A DNA stretch of 64,000 nucleotides from Paenibacillus oralis (GCF_003863965.1 NZ_RRCN01000001.1:2242527-2306526); one strand, 5' to 3'; numbered from the stretch's first letter, positions 1 to 9,026 are shown. Notes: generated by a model not told the origin, from the sequence alone. Program-made: numbers and translations.

Positions 1-101
1 ATAGCTTGCGATTTTATCGGTTGGGCAATAACTACAAAACCAAAGTAGAGCATATTGGGGCCAAGCCATCGATAGATTTAGAGGAGCCGCTTATTTTCTA
101 G
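1..101 (+). CDS. cas2: Cas2, type I-C, C-terminal 33 codons (partial)
   Basis: The reading frame runs from the window edge (first full codon at base 3) to a TAG at 99-101 and ends in [17 protein letters not shown] and EEPLIF. This is the typical C-terminus of type I-C Cas2, the small metal-dependent subunit of the Cas1-Cas2 spacer integrase. Only about a third of the roughly 96-residue protein is present. It ends directly before the leader and array, as expected for cas3-cas5-cas8c-cas7-cas4-cas1-cas2-leader-array, so the rest of the locus should lie to the left. The match is from memory of the family; the frame and stop are seen directly. Confidence 0.9.
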   Translation, partial: SLRFYRLGNNYKTKVEHIGAKPSIDLEEPLIF

Positions 102-271
102 CGGTGCGAACCCCAAGCGCACATAAAATCCCTGGGAGGTTCGCACCCCGCGTCATTAAAGGGTTTGTTAGGATTTGGGTTGAAATAAACGGTAAAATTT
201 CGCACTCACAAAGTAGGTTCGCACTTCTGGGTATGTGAGGCCTTGTGGCTCAAGGCTTCACAAGGCCCGCT
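102..271 (+). promoter_or_regulatory. CRISPR leader
   Basis: This non-coding stretch of about 170 bases lies between the cas2 stop and the first repeat and should hold the array promoter and the integration-directing sequences. It has an inverted pair GGTGCGAACC (103-112) and GGTTCGCACC (138-147), a third GGTTCGCAC at 216-224, and a short inverted repeat CCTTGTG/CACAAGG (241-247, 259-265) ending six bases before repeat 1. The GTTCGCAC core resembles the start of the repeat itself. Orientation agrees with cas2 upstream and repeat decay at the far end. Confidence 0.75.
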
Positions 272-2990
272 GTCGCACTCTACGTGAGTGCGTGGATTGA
301 AATCGGATTATTACGATCCAGGCGAAGCAACTCCCTATTGTCGCACTCTACGTGAGTGCGTGGATTGAAATATTCTGTTTTTCATCATGGCGAATGCCGG
401 GCTGTTGTCGCACTCTACGTGAGTGCGTGGATTGAAATTTCCTCTGCCGCAAAAGCCAAAACGGGAAATAAAGTCGCACTCTACGTGAGTGCGTGGATTG
501 AAATGAATCCAAGGGTTATGAGATCGAACAGCCCGAGGTCGCACTCTACGTGAGTGCGTGGATTGAAATTTATGCAAAGGAGGGATTAGCATGGTGTCGA
601 TTCGGTCGCACTCTACGTGAGTGCGTGGATTGAAATTTATGCAAAGGAGGGATTAGCATGGTGTCGATTCGTCGCACTCTACGTGAGTGCGTGGATTGAA
701 ATGGTAACAAGCGCAGCAAAACGCATTGGCTCGTTTTTGTCGCACTCTACGTGAGTGCGTGGATTGAAATCAAATCTTATCAACTCAGCGATGCAGCGAG
801 GGCAGCAGGTCGCACTCTACGTGAGTGCGTGGATTGAAATTGCATCTGTAATTTGGATCGCATGTGTGAGTGCTTGTCGCACTCTACGTGAGTGCGTGGA
901 TTGAAATGACAAGGCGAAGGAATATGTAGGCGGCTGGCGACCACGTCGCACTCTACGTGAGTGCGTGGATTGAAATCAGAAAACAACTATGATAAAGAAA
1001 AAAAGAAGCTGTCGCACTCTACGTGAGTGCGTGGATTGAAATCGGAAGGTACGATCGTAAAAATTAAGGAAGACGAGTCGCACTCTACGTGAGTGCGTGG
1101 ATTGAAATGTCAAAGGTCACCACTTTGGCCGGAAACCCTACATGTCGCACTCTACGTGAGTACGTGGATTGAAATCTCCTTAGAGGGGCCGAAGCCCCCG
1201 CGTTAAATGTCGCACTCTACGTGAGTGCGTGGATTGAAATTCTTTGTATGATGTACTGAGCGCTGAACCAGTTGGTCGCACTCTACGTGAGTGCGTGGAT
1301 TGAAATTGGTATCTAAAGTGACGGTTGGCGAGGCTCTGATTGTCGCACTCTACGTGAGTGCGTGGATTGAAATTTTAGGAGGTACGCACTCATATGGCAA
1401 GTAATCAGGTCGCACTCTACGTGAGTGCGTGGATTGAAATGCTTAGCTACGATGCCCTCCATGCCGCGCTCTACGAGTCGCACTCTACGTGAGTGCGTGG
1501 ATTGAAATAATTTGCATCGGTGAAACCTTCGAAGCCAGCGGGCGCGTCGCACTCTACGTGAGTGCGTGGATTGAAATCAGAACGGAGCGTCTCTGAGTTT
1601 GATGCCGTGCGAAGTCGCACTCTACGTGAGTGCGTGGATTGAAATTGAGATCGCCGAGGCTGTCGAAGATTATCGGGATGGTCGCACTCTACGTGAGTGC
1701 GTGGATTGAAATGCCCGAGAGTATGAGTTATTTACTCAATATGGCAATGTCGCACTCTACGTGAGTGCGTGGATTGAAATCCGTATAGGAACTCGCGCCC
1801 ATGGCTGCACAGGTCGTCGCACTCTACGTGAGTGCGTGGATTGAAATCGCTTCACCAGCCGGGCCGTAGAAGTTAAGGACAGGGTCGCACTCTACGTGAG
1901 TGCGTGGATTGAAATAATCATGCCATCAGAATCGATATGAACAACACCTCGACGTCGCACTCTACGTGAGTGCGTGGATTGAAATTCTCCCTCGCTTTCG
2001 GGTAGGTTTATTTCTGCGGTCGCACTCTACGTGAGTGCGTGGATTGAAATCTTGTAATTCCGTGCCATTAACTTGTCTGTAAGGCGTCGCACTCTACGTG
2101 AGTGCGTGGATTGAAATCCGGAGGATTTCCAGGCCAACGTCTAGCGCATCCGGGTCGCACTCTACGTGAGTGCGTGGATTGAAATTATCGCTACGCCCAA
2201 TAGCAGACATCTGATCATAGTCGCACTCTACGTGAGTGCGTGGATTGAAATCAACTGGTCTTCCAACTGCGAAGCTCTCTGCGTCTCCGTCGCACTCTAC
2301 GTGAGTGCGTGGATTGAAATAATTCGCGTCACACGCTCCGACAGCTCATCAAACGTCGCACTCTACGTGAGTGCGTGGATTGAAATTTACAATGAGTGCA
2401 GTAAGCAGACTGAATGCCTTGTCGCACTCTACGTGAGTGCGTGGATTGAAATAGGAGAGCAAACAGGATCGCATTGAGCTTGATGATGTCGCACTCTACG
2501 TGAGTACGTGGATTGAAATGTCATAATGTCGGTATATAGCGCGACCGCCTCCGTCGCACTCTACGTGAGTGCGTGGATTGAAATAGGATCGCACAAGCGC
2601 CCTATATCTAAAGCATGATGGTCGCACTCTACGTGAGTGCGTGGATTGAAATACTTTGCCGATGTAAAACCGCTCGAAAGTGCCTTTAGTCGCACTCTAC
2701 GTGAGTGCGTGGATTGAAATGGGATTTGCAAAAGATTGAAGAAATGAAAAAAGCGTCGCACTCTACGTGAGTGCGTGGATTGAAATGGAAATGAAATTCC
2801 GGATGAAGTGGATCTCACAAAAGTCGCACTCTACGTGAGTGCGTGGATTGAAATTATTAGCAACGGCGCTAACCGTCCGCTCCTCTTCCGTCGCACTCTA
2901 CGTAAGTGCTTGGATTGAAATCAGAAAAAGCTTCATGTGCTCGCGTCAGTATCCAGTGGTCGCACTCTACGTGAGTGCGTGGATTGAAAG
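272..2990 (+). CRISPR. Type I-C CRISPR array, 41 repeats and 40 spacers
   Basis: A 32-bp repeat begins GTCGCACTCTACGTGAGTGC and ends GTGGATTGAAAT. It recurs 41 times with a 65-70 bp period and 33-38 bp spacers. It contains the GCACTC/GAGTGC hairpin and ATTGAAA 3' handle typical of type I-C. Repeats at 1144 and 2488 have GTACG instead of GTGCG. Repeat 40 (2890) has two changes, repeat 41 (2959) ends in AAG, and a 7-base stub GTCGCAC follows at 3025, marking the old, leader-distal end. Spacers 5 (570-604) and 6 (637-670) are the same sequence apart from one terminal base. The long array beside cas2 suggests a locus that has been active in acquisition. Confidence 0.98.
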
Positions 2991-3092
2991 TTATGCGACG
3001 CTCACGGCGGAATACCCGGACATAGTCGCACCAGCAAAATGAGCTTTTTCTCGAACAAGCGGTCAAACGATTGAGAAATATTCAGTCCTTAA

Positions 3093-3284
3093 ATAGCGGG
3101 GATAGAGAGGAAAAGTACGGGCGGGGGAATGATGGAGGAAACGGAGGTCCTATACATCGTTATCAGCAAACAAGAGGTGTCCACGCTTAATAAGATTGTC
3201 AAATCCATCGACAAATCCGCCTTTATCACCATTCACGACGTGCGGGATGTGTTTGGCGAGGGGTTTTTGGATATTTCGAAGTGA
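3093..3284 (+). pseudogene. YitT-family C-terminal domain remnant
   Basis: The in-frame stretch up to TGA at 3282 reads ...VLYIVISKQEV...IDKSAF.TIHDVRDVFGEGF, the pattern of the DUF2179 domain at the C-terminus of YitT-family membrane proteins. The usual five or six membrane segments that precede it are missing: an in-frame TAA at 3090 and the end of the CRISPR array lie immediately upstream. An ATG at 3129 could start a 51-residue protein, but there is no convincing ribosome site. I read it as a truncated gene whose 5' part was lost when the array or a deletion took its place. A strong terminator follows, consistent with a real gene end. Confidence 0.7.
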
Positions 3285-3290
3285 GTGACA

Positions 3291-3330
3291 AAAAAACCGC
3301 AACCTTATTTGGTTGTGGTTTTTTGTTTTT
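3291..3330 (+). terminator. Intrinsic terminator after the YitT remnant
   Basis: A 14-bp stem (AAAAAACCGCAACC and GGTTGTGGTTTTTT, with one G-T pair) closes on a TTATTT loop and runs into a T-rich tail. Confidence 0.85.
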
Positions 3331-3414
3331 CTCAATAAGTAAGTTGGAAAGACGCTGATAGCACTGTGTGCTCAAGTTCGACCTGGTATAATTTGTTTAT
3401 GGAGCAACAAGGAG

Positions 3415-3857
3415 ATGGTTACTATTAAGAGTTTTGTGAAAATCAATATAATGAGTTTTGGATACGCGGTAATGTTATCTTTCCCTATACAACTGCTAGC
3501 AAATATCTACCGGATCGGCAGAGTACTCAGTTGGGACTTTCTTAGTTAACCAAGTTGTTTATTCTCTTATTTTCATCATGTTTATTTTATTTACGATTGT
3601 ATTCGTTATCTTGACCAGAAAATACTTTGCTGAAAAATTGTACAAAACTAAGGTTCATTTCGATGGTTCTGTGGTTTCCGTATTTTGTATTGATAAATTT
3701 CGCATTTAGTTCTTTGTTTCCTATAGTGGATCGCGGGGAGATCCCAACTCCCGTTGTCGGGCTGTTGAGCCTTGGTGCTATGATCATCCACCCGATTTAT
3801 ATATTTGTAATAAATTTACTTGTATCGCTGAAATTAAATAATGAAAAATCAAGTTAA
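3415..3857 (+). pseudogene. Frameshifted small membrane protein
   Basis: Three consecutive frames give one plausible multi-span protein. 3415-3549 starts ATG behind AAGGAG and encodes a hydrophobic segment. The next frame (from about 3548) continues with a second segment (SLIFIMFILFTIVFVIL). A third frame, ending at TAA 3855, adds two more segments (MVLWFPYFVLINFAF and LGAMIIHPIYIFVINLL). Each shift is in the same direction, consistent with two single-base indels. I do not recognise the family. It lies 47 bases before the SunI/YnzG-like gene and may have formed a pair with it. Sequencing error cannot be excluded from the sequence alone. Confidence 0.5.
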
Positions 3858-3904
3858 GGGCTTCACGCGCCATCAGTTTTTTTATAGAGGGAGGAGATCA
3901 TAGG

Positions 3905-4159
3905 ATGGGCATAAATGTGAAAAAGGAAAATGATACACTCATTATTACTTGGCAGCTATCGAAGACAGAAATCCTTTTAAAAGATGTTGAAGAAGTAGGA
4001 TTTGATGAAACGTACGGCGGCGAAGAAAAAAATGCAATTCGAATCGGAACCCCTTACGGTACTACAGATCGGATATTTATCAAAACAACTTCAAATACTT
4101 ATATCTTGTTTACCACAAATGGCGAGACACTTATGAATAGGATTAAAGGGTATTTGTAA
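3905..4159 (+). CDS. SunI/YnzG family protein (PH-like fold)
   Basis: This 84-residue protein starts at ATG behind a good GGGAGGAG site. Phrases such as LIITWQLSKTEI, DETYGGEEKNAIRIGTPYGTTDRI and YILFTTNGE match the YnzG (UPF0457) group of Bacilli, related to the cytoplasmic domain of SunI, the sublancin immunity protein. Unlike SunI it has no N-terminal membrane helix, so it is probably cytosolic unless it works with the broken membrane gene just upstream. Family membership is based on recognition of the conserved core. An immunity role is only an analogy. Confidence 0.75.
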   Translation: MGINVKKENDTLIITWQLSKTEILLKDVEEVGFDETYGGEEKNAIRIGTPYGTTDRIFIKTTSNTYILFTTNGETLMNRIKGYL

Positions 4160-4232
4160 AACTCGAATGCAGCTCATCTCCATAAAAAGATGCAGGATGC
4201 ACCGACCTGCCAAATAACTACATACATTAAGG

Positions 4233-4273
4233 GGTTGTCCCAAACGGTCATAAACTTGACTTTAGGGACAGCC
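4233..4273. terminator. Hairpin between convergent genes
   Basis: GGTTGTCCC (4233-4241) pairs with GGGACAGCC (4265-4273), with one G-T pair and a 23-base loop. It sits between the rightward YnzG-like gene and the leftward lipoprotein gene and could terminate both, or be an insertion-sequence scar. Confidence 0.35.
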
Positions 4274-4287
4274 ACTTTTCTTATACA

Positions 4288-4824
4288 TCATTTGATAACA
4301 AGGTCTTGGACCAACACGATAAAGGCCACTTTGTCGTCCTTTATGGAAAACTGGAGCATATATTTGTTGTCCGTTGATTTTTGGATTAAAATTCCCTCAT
4401 CTAATGGCGAGGTTTCAATAGCGGGGTAGGCTTTTTTTACTTCATCCACCGTGCTGCCTATACCAATGTTTCTGGGTGTGACCCCCGAGAAGGGACTTGT
4501 CGCGTGGATCCCCCAGACATATCCTCCTCCATCGATCTCGACGCCTTTATCTTTATAGATCCATTCGGGATCTCCGATGCCATGCGCTATCGTTTCCTCG
4601 GAAGGCTCACCCAACAATTCCCGGACCTTGTCCATCGTCTGCCCAATGGCCAGTTGGCCCAGCTTCATATCTTGCTCGGTCAACTCGTTTCCCCGTGCTT
4701 CGCTTTGGGGATTGTTCGCCGCGCTCCCGGTCGTTTCCTGGCCGGCAGGGTTTGGATTCGAACACGCCGCCAACAGGATCAAGCAAAAAGCAAAAGACAA
4801 ACCAATAAGCGATATCCGGCGCAC
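4288..4824 (-). CDS. Lipoprotein with OmlA/SmpA-like repeat architecture
   Basis: The 178-residue product has a signal peptide ending in the lipobox LLAAC (Cys21), so it should be anchored to the outer face of the membrane. A Ser/Asn/Gly-rich linker follows. The mature part has two similar halves: 'LAIGQTMDKVRELLGEPSEE' near residues 58-77 and 'IGIGSTVDEVKKAYP' near 120-134. Such 'G.t..eV...lG.P' segments are typical of small BLIP/SmpA-OmlA-like or DUF4309-like folds. The start is GTG at 4824 with AAGGAG upstream. No enzyme motif is visible. It is a single gene convergent with the YnzG-like gene. Confidence 0.7.
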   Translation of the reverse strand: MRRISLIGLSFAFCLILLAACSNPNPAGQETTGSAANNPQSEARGNELTEQDMKLGQLAIGQTMDKVRELLGEPSEETIAHGIGDPEWIYKDKGVEIDGGGYVWGIHATSPFSGVTPRNIGIGSTVDEVKKAYPAIETSPLDEGILIQKSTDNKYMLQFSIKDDKVAFIVLVQDLVIK

Positions 4825-5028
4825 TATAGCATCTCTCCTTTCAAAAACGTACGATTCATTTCATTCTTCAACTCTATGTACCCCTTTCTCCTTGCACGAT
4901 AAAAATTATATCTGAGAAACTAAAAAGAGTATTCACATAGTGATAACAAAGTTTGATAAGGAAGTTAAAATAATGTTACTCCGATTCAGCAAGTCTGTTT
5001 TTTAAACATTAACAAAGAAGGTATGGGG

Positions 5029-5925
5029 TTAATTCAAATCATAAATATCTTTTGCTTGGGGGAACGCACGAAAAAATTGCTCATTTGCAGTTTCTATCTC
5101 TGCAAGATATTCTGCATAATGGGGACTAATCACTTTCACATTATTGACTAACCGTTCATAATAGCCGCTCTGTTTTTGGAAGTCGCGCAGCTTTTTTTGC
5201 ATGGTTGCTATGGGAGAATTTAAAAATTCGTCTGACTTCAGATAAGCATGATATTCTTCTATATCTTGATGGTGTTGGGCTAAATAGTTTTCCGTATTAT
5301 TTAGCATTTCAGCCATAGCTTTATTGGTTGTGTTCTCAAGTTGTACAACATCAAGTCTTTCGTTCAACGTAAAAATTTCTTCCAAGTACTCAGATAACTC
5401 TGGAGGCAAATGCAATTCCACATCATCAAGATAATTGATGATTTCATTGTAAGCTTGGCGCTTTTCATCGGTATCAACAATTCCGTCCAAGAATCTGCCA
5501 AAATGTAAAGACAAAAATAGTCCATAGTTACCGGGAAAAGCCAATACAAGTCTTTCTTTTACAGTGAGCAAATTTTCATCATGAGCTTGCAAATAGTCAA
5601 ACTCTCTTTCAACATCGTAACTACGGATCAGATTGTCCATACATTGCTGAATCGTTTGAAGCCGTTGCAACCTAATTTCCGTAACATACTTACACTTTGC
5701 CAATGCAGCGGATTTATTTTTGCTGCACAATATATTCTTAATATCCGTAACGCTTATCCCGCACTTTCTCAACACCGATATTTCTTTGAGAGTAAGTATG
5801 TCTGCTTCGCTATAATCCCGATAACCATTTTCAAGAACTTTAGGAGAAATCAGCCCCTTGGCCTCGTAATATTCCATGGCCTTTTTCGTAAGCTTACTTT
5901 TTTTACAGGCTTCGTTTATAAGCAT
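5029..5925 (-). CDS. MerR family transcriptional regulator
   Basis: Residues 1-70 form a MerR winged helix-turn-helix (LTKKAMEYYEAKGLISP, GYRDYSEADILTLKEI). The long remaining part (about 100-298) is helical, Tyr- and Glu-rich and without a known ligand pocket. At 298 residues it is longer than simple MerR repressors and similar to drug-sensing members. Cysteines near residues 45-80 could bind metal but no spaced metal motif is clear. Its own promoter (next feature) has the MerR hallmark 19-bp spacer, so autoregulation is likely. The inducer is unknown and there is no adjacent transporter. Confidence 0.85.
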   Translation of the reverse strand: MLINEACKKSKLTKKAMEYYEAKGLISPKVLENGYRDYSEADILTLKEISVLRKCGISVTDIKNILCSKNKSAALAKCKYVTEIRLQRLQTIQQCMDNLIRSYDVEREFDYLQAHDENLLTVKERLVLAFPGNYGLFLSLHFGRFLDGIVDTDEKRQAYNEIINYLDDVELHLPPELSEYLEEIFTLNERLDVVQLENTTNKAMAEMLNNTENYLAQHHQDIEEYHAYLKSDEFLNSPIATMQKKLRDFQKQSGYYERLVNNVKVISPHYAEYLAEIETANEQFFRAFPQAKDIYDLN

Positions 5926-5942
5926 TTCATCACCTCAAAACA

Positions 5943-5973
5943 ATAATCGGCTAACCCCTAAGGGGGGAGTCAA
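5943..5973 (-). promoter_or_regulatory. MerR-type promoter with 19-bp spacer and palindromic operator
   Basis: On the minus strand TTGACT (-35, 5968-5973) is separated from GATTAT (-10, 5943-5948) by exactly 19 bp that carry the near-palindrome CCCCTTAGGGG. Overlong 19-bp spacers underwound by MerR activators are the family signature. It lies directly before the MerR gene ending at 5029. Confidence 0.8.
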
Positions 5974-6119
5974 GTTTTTTTATAAAAAGACTGCATTTCA
6001 TCGGGCACGTTGACTTCCTTGATCATCCCTTGGTTTTTCGGCAGCGCCTTTTTTATCTTTTTGGATGGTGCAGTTTATCCGCGGCAGATTAGGGGAAAAG
6101 GGATGAACCAGTTGAGATC

Positions 6120-6659
6120 TTACTCAAATATCAACTCTTTTTTCTCATTGTATATTTGAATAGATGATCTTCCGTCCGATGCCTCGTCATAGTCACCAGA
6201 AACGATATAGTTCCTTCTTGAGCCATCCATGTTGAATCGATGCCATTTTGTTTGATTAAATGTTGCATAAATGTAGCGGCCTTCTTTGAGAAGGTGATCG
6301 TCATTGATTTGAATCATGAGATAAGGATATCCCGTTCGAATTCCAAAAACTTGGACAGGTTTGCTATTATCCTCGTTAAGCATTAAGTCCATACTGTACT
6401 CTAGCTTTTTATTAATTACTCTTACGATACAAGCCCCTATTTTGTAACCCCTCTTGTAAAAAACATAAGCAAAGGGCTGATCAAGGCCGTTATTTAATTT
6501 TACATCAAGTATTTCAATATGCTCCTTTTCCTGTAGTTGTTCAATATGGAGGTCAGAGATCTGACTATAAGATTCCCTTTGCGATAGGTAAATGAGAGTA
6601 GAAAGTGATAGGAGAAGGAGCAATACGAATCCTCCAAGGTACCAATTATATTTGACCAT
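6120..6659 (-). CDS. Membrane-anchored protein of unknown function
   Basis: A 179-residue protein with one N-terminal membrane segment (WYLGGFVLLLLLSLSTLIYL, residues 6-25) and an extracytoplasmic domain of about 150 residues rich in beta-type alternation. There is no lipobox and no recognised domain. It stands alone between a leftward MerR gene and a rightward DUF4236 gene. The ATG start at 6659 leaves the hydrophobic segment right at the N-terminus, which supports it. I do not recognise the family. Confidence 0.6.
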   Translation of the reverse strand: MVKYNWYLGGFVLLLLLSLSTLIYLSQRESYSQISDLHIEQLQEKEHIEILDVKLNNGLDQPFAYVFYKRGYKIGACIVRVINKKLEYSMDLMLNEDNSKPVQVFGIRTGYPYLMIQINDDHLLKEGRYIYATFNQTKWHRFNMDGSRRNYIVSGDYDEASDGRSSIQIYNEKKELIFE

Positions 6660-6878
6660 TTTAGTAAATCATCCTCGTATTTATTATAAATGTCGCCTAA
6701 TATATTCCAATTATACGCTTGCGTAGAGTGTTGTTAAAGGAGGGATTAATGAACTAAGGATAAAGGGATTATTAAAAAGAGAAAACCATAGGAGGAACAT
6801 GTCGGATGGTGTGGAAATAAGTAGGGCATAGTGACTATTTTTTTGAATTCAAATTCATTACATGGAGGGAGGATAGAT

Positions 6879-7955
6879 ATGGGTTTTTATTTTAGAAAGT
6901 CTATATCATTTGGAGGGTTGAGGATCAATTTTTCCAAGTCAGGGATTGGAGCTTCCGTTGGAACTAAAGGCTTTCGTTTTGGTATAAGTCCCCGCGGCAA
7001 TTATGTTCGCATTGGTGTAAACGGGCTTTATTATAAAACCATGATCGGAAAAAGAAAAAGTACGAATAATACGGTACTTCATGAACAGAATATGCAGACT
7101 AGTCAATCTTCCGATGTTGTTATGCATGAAATTGAAAGTAACGATGCGCTAGATATTTTTGACTCAAATTCGCAAGAACTGCTATATGAAATAAACAAAA
7201 AATATAAATTATTCCCTTTATGGACAATAGGAGTTGCAATAACAGTTTTATTGAGTTCAACTTCATTTATGATTATAGGCTTGCTGTCTATTGCTGCATT
7301 GTATCTGTTAGATAAATATAGAAAGACGACAATTATTGTGTATGACATTGATGAAGCTGCAGAATCAAAAATTCAAGCATTTTATGATACCTTCAATGAG
7401 ATAATCAGTGCCGAGCGAAAATGGCATATTTCGGCCTCGGGGCAAGTTCGGGATCGGAAATATCATGCCGGTGCATCGACGCTGATTCATCGAAGTCATA
7501 TTTCAATCAACTATTCGCTTCCCAAATACATAAAGACCAACGTTAAGGTTCCCTGTATACCGGTTGGAAAACAGAAACTGTACTTTTTTCCCGATAAAAT
7601 CCTAGTCGTAAAGCGGAGAAAGGTTGGAGCAGTTAGTTACGGAAGCCTGATATTGGAATGTTCCAATACCCGATTTATTGAAGATGGCATAGTCCCCAGA
7701 GACACAACCATCGTTGATAAAACCTGGAGATATGTGAATAAAAGTGGTGGGCCGGATCGAAGATTTAAGAACAATAAGCAATTGCCTGTAGTCCTTTATT
7801 CGAAACTGCATTTTCGTAGTGATACGGGGCTTAATGAATTAATTCAAGTTTCACGCCCCGATGTGGGGAACGGTTTAAAAGAATATTTGAATCATTCGGA
7901 TTTCCTTTATGCGAAAGAGAGAGACGGGATTGAGGAACAATCGGTTGTTTTATGA
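6879..7955 (+). CDS. DUF4236 domain protein with membrane segments
   Basis: Residues 1-57 (MGFYFRKSISFGGLRINFSK, SGIGASVGTKGFRFG, NYVRIGVNGLYY) are the DUF4236 domain, a short Gly-rich module of unknown role common in Bacillota. About residues 110-150 carry two hydrophobic stretches (WTIGVAITVLLSS, FMIIGLLSIAALYLL). A cytosolic-looking C-terminal domain of about 200 residues follows. I prefer the ATG at 6879, with GGGAGGA eight bases upstream, over an earlier in-frame codon at 6831 because DUF4236 begins exactly there (358 residues). A strong hairpin covers the stop codon. Function unknown. Confidence 0.75.
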   Translation: MGFYFRKSISFGGLRINFSKSGIGASVGTKGFRFGISPRGNYVRIGVNGLYYKTMIGKRKSTNNTVLHEQNMQTSQSSDVVMHEIESNDALDIFDSNSQELLYEINKKYKLFPLWTIGVAITVLLSSTSFMIIGLLSIAALYLLDKYRKTTIIVYDIDEAAESKIQAFYDTFNEIISAERKWHISASGQVRDRKYHAGASTLIHRSHISINYSLPKYIKTNVKVPCIPVGKQKLYFFPDKILVVKRRKVGAVSYGSLILECSNTRFIEDGIVPRDTTIVDKTWRYVNKSGGPDRRFKNNKQLPVVLYSKLHFRSDTGLNELIQVSRPDVGNGLKEYLNHSDFLYAKERDGIEEQSVVL

Positions 7956-7992
7956 AGATATATAGGCCAGATATCGGCTCTATATACTTCAT
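7952..7992. terminator. Long hairpin over the DUF4236 stop codon
   Basis: ATGAAGATATATAGGCC and GGCTCTATATACTTCAT form a near-perfect stem of about 16 bp around AGATATC. No T-run follows, so it may stabilise the 3' end or act as a bidirectional terminator. Confidence 0.45.
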
Positions 7993-8040
7993 GATGCTAA
8001 TATAATCAAGTAAGTACTAAATCAAGGGAATCATCCGGAA

Positions 8041-8352
8041 ATGTCCAGGGTAGAGAAATTTAAGAAAAAGAGTTTATTTAAATACATTTTCAAAGGAGCG
8101 AAAGAAAATAATAATGAGTCGAAGGAAGAGGTATTACCCTCTGAGAAGAAATTAAATTATAGATATTCTATTATTAAGGCTGCGCCGCTTACGACGCCGC
8201 TCGACGCGCCGGAACCGTCGGGTCATGCCGAAATCGTAAATGTGTTTACGGATATTACGAAACTGGTGCTGTACGACAGAACAACGGCTGAAGAAGCAGC
8301 TGCTTCGTTCCGAACGAAAGCGAGTGAGATTTTGGCCCGCAGCTCCCAATAA
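8041..8352 (+). pseudogene. Chimeric ORF: unknown N-terminus joined to a sugar-binding protein C-terminus
   Basis: The first 45 or so codons are AT-rich and Lys/Asn-rich (KFKKKSLFKYIFKGAKENNN, reminiscent of N-termini of GerA-type germination proteins, a weak impression). From about base 8177 the DNA turns GC-rich. The encoded tail (NVFTDITKLVLYDRTTAEEA, SFRTKASEIL) looks like the last helices of an ABC transporter solute-binding protein. A deletion or inversion has probably fused two genes. It is followed by fragments of the matching permeases, so the original was a sugar transporter operon. Unlikely to give a functional protein. Confidence 0.6.
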
Positions 8353-8519
8353 CGTCCCCAATCATGGGGAAAAAGCGAATACAAGTTCCCGAAGATTTCG
8401 CTATTGTCCTTGAAAGGGCTGGCCACGGACCAAATCAAAGGGTAAATCATCAGGATACCCAGGATGGTCATTATAAAGTGAAATGATATGGCATACCAGC
8501 GTTTTGCGGCCCTACTCAT
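8353..8519 (-). pseudogene. Sugar ABC permease (MalG type), N-terminal fragment, inverted
   Basis: From ATG 8519, with GGGGGAAG upstream, the minus strand encodes AAKRWYAISFHFIMTILGIL, MIYPLIWSVASPFKDN and SLFPHDWG. This is the N-terminal cytoplasmic tail and first membrane helix of a carbohydrate ABC permease. After about 55 codons it runs antisense into the solute-binding-protein remnant and loses similarity. The C-terminal part of a permease of the same type lies 170 bases away on the opposite strand, so a local inversion is the simplest reading. Confidence 0.7.
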
Positions 8520-8529
8520 GGTCTTCCCC

Positions 8530-8682
8530 CCTTTGATTGGTAATGAACCCAAGTGGGTCCGCTGGATGCGTTTTTCCAAAATCACGCTGCCAATGCTTAC
8601 GCCCGTTGTCCTGTTTAATCTGATCCTGCAAGTCATAAACGGCTTTCGGGCCTTTACGGAAAGCTTCATCATAAACAAGGCG
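8530..8682 (+). pseudogene. Sugar ABC permease (MalF type), internal fragment
   Basis: About 50 codons read KWVRWMRFSKITLPMLTPVV, FNLILQVINGFRAFTESFII. This is the region just after the EAA loop in MalF-type permeases, which contact the ATPase. Both ends are missing, and near 8682 the frame changes and continues as a MalG-type sequence. Confidence 0.6.
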
Positions 8683-9026
8683 GACCGATGGATCTGGATG
8701 AAGCCGCCGAGATCGACGGTTGCGGCAAAATGGGTATTTTCTTCCGCATTGTGTTGCCGCTCGTCACGCCGGCCATTATTACTTCGACGATTTTCTCGTT
8801 TTACTGGATCTGGCAGGATTTTTTCCAGCCTTTAATTTTTATCAGTTCGACCCGCATGTTTACAGTTTCGCTGGCATTAAATTTATATTTGGACCCCAAT
8901 TCATTCAGCAATTACGGCGGATTGTTCGCCATGTCCGTCATATCCCTGATTCCGGTCGTGGCGGTCTTCCTCGTCTTTCAACGATACCTGGTTGAGGGCG
9001 TGGCGACGACCGGTTTGAAAGGATAG
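8683..9026 (+). pseudogene. Sugar ABC permease (MalG type), C-terminal fragment
   Basis: The frame to TAG 9024 encodes MDLDEAAEIDGCGKMGIF, the EAA loop (EAAxxDG) that docks on the ATPase, followed by two hydrophobic segments and the conserved MalG end (FQRYLVEGVATTGLKG). This is roughly the last 115 residues of a protein of about 280. It is followed by the GH115 gene, so this operon once imported sugars released by that pathway. Confidence 0.7.

Noticed and set aside
272..2990. Self-targeting spacers against genes in this window
   Set aside because: No spacer was recognised in the rest of the window by eye; a full search would be needed to exclude it.
335..3066. Several open frames on both strands inside the CRISPR array (for example VALYVSAWIEI repeats)
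   Set aside because: They are translations of the CRISPR repeat and spacers, not genes.
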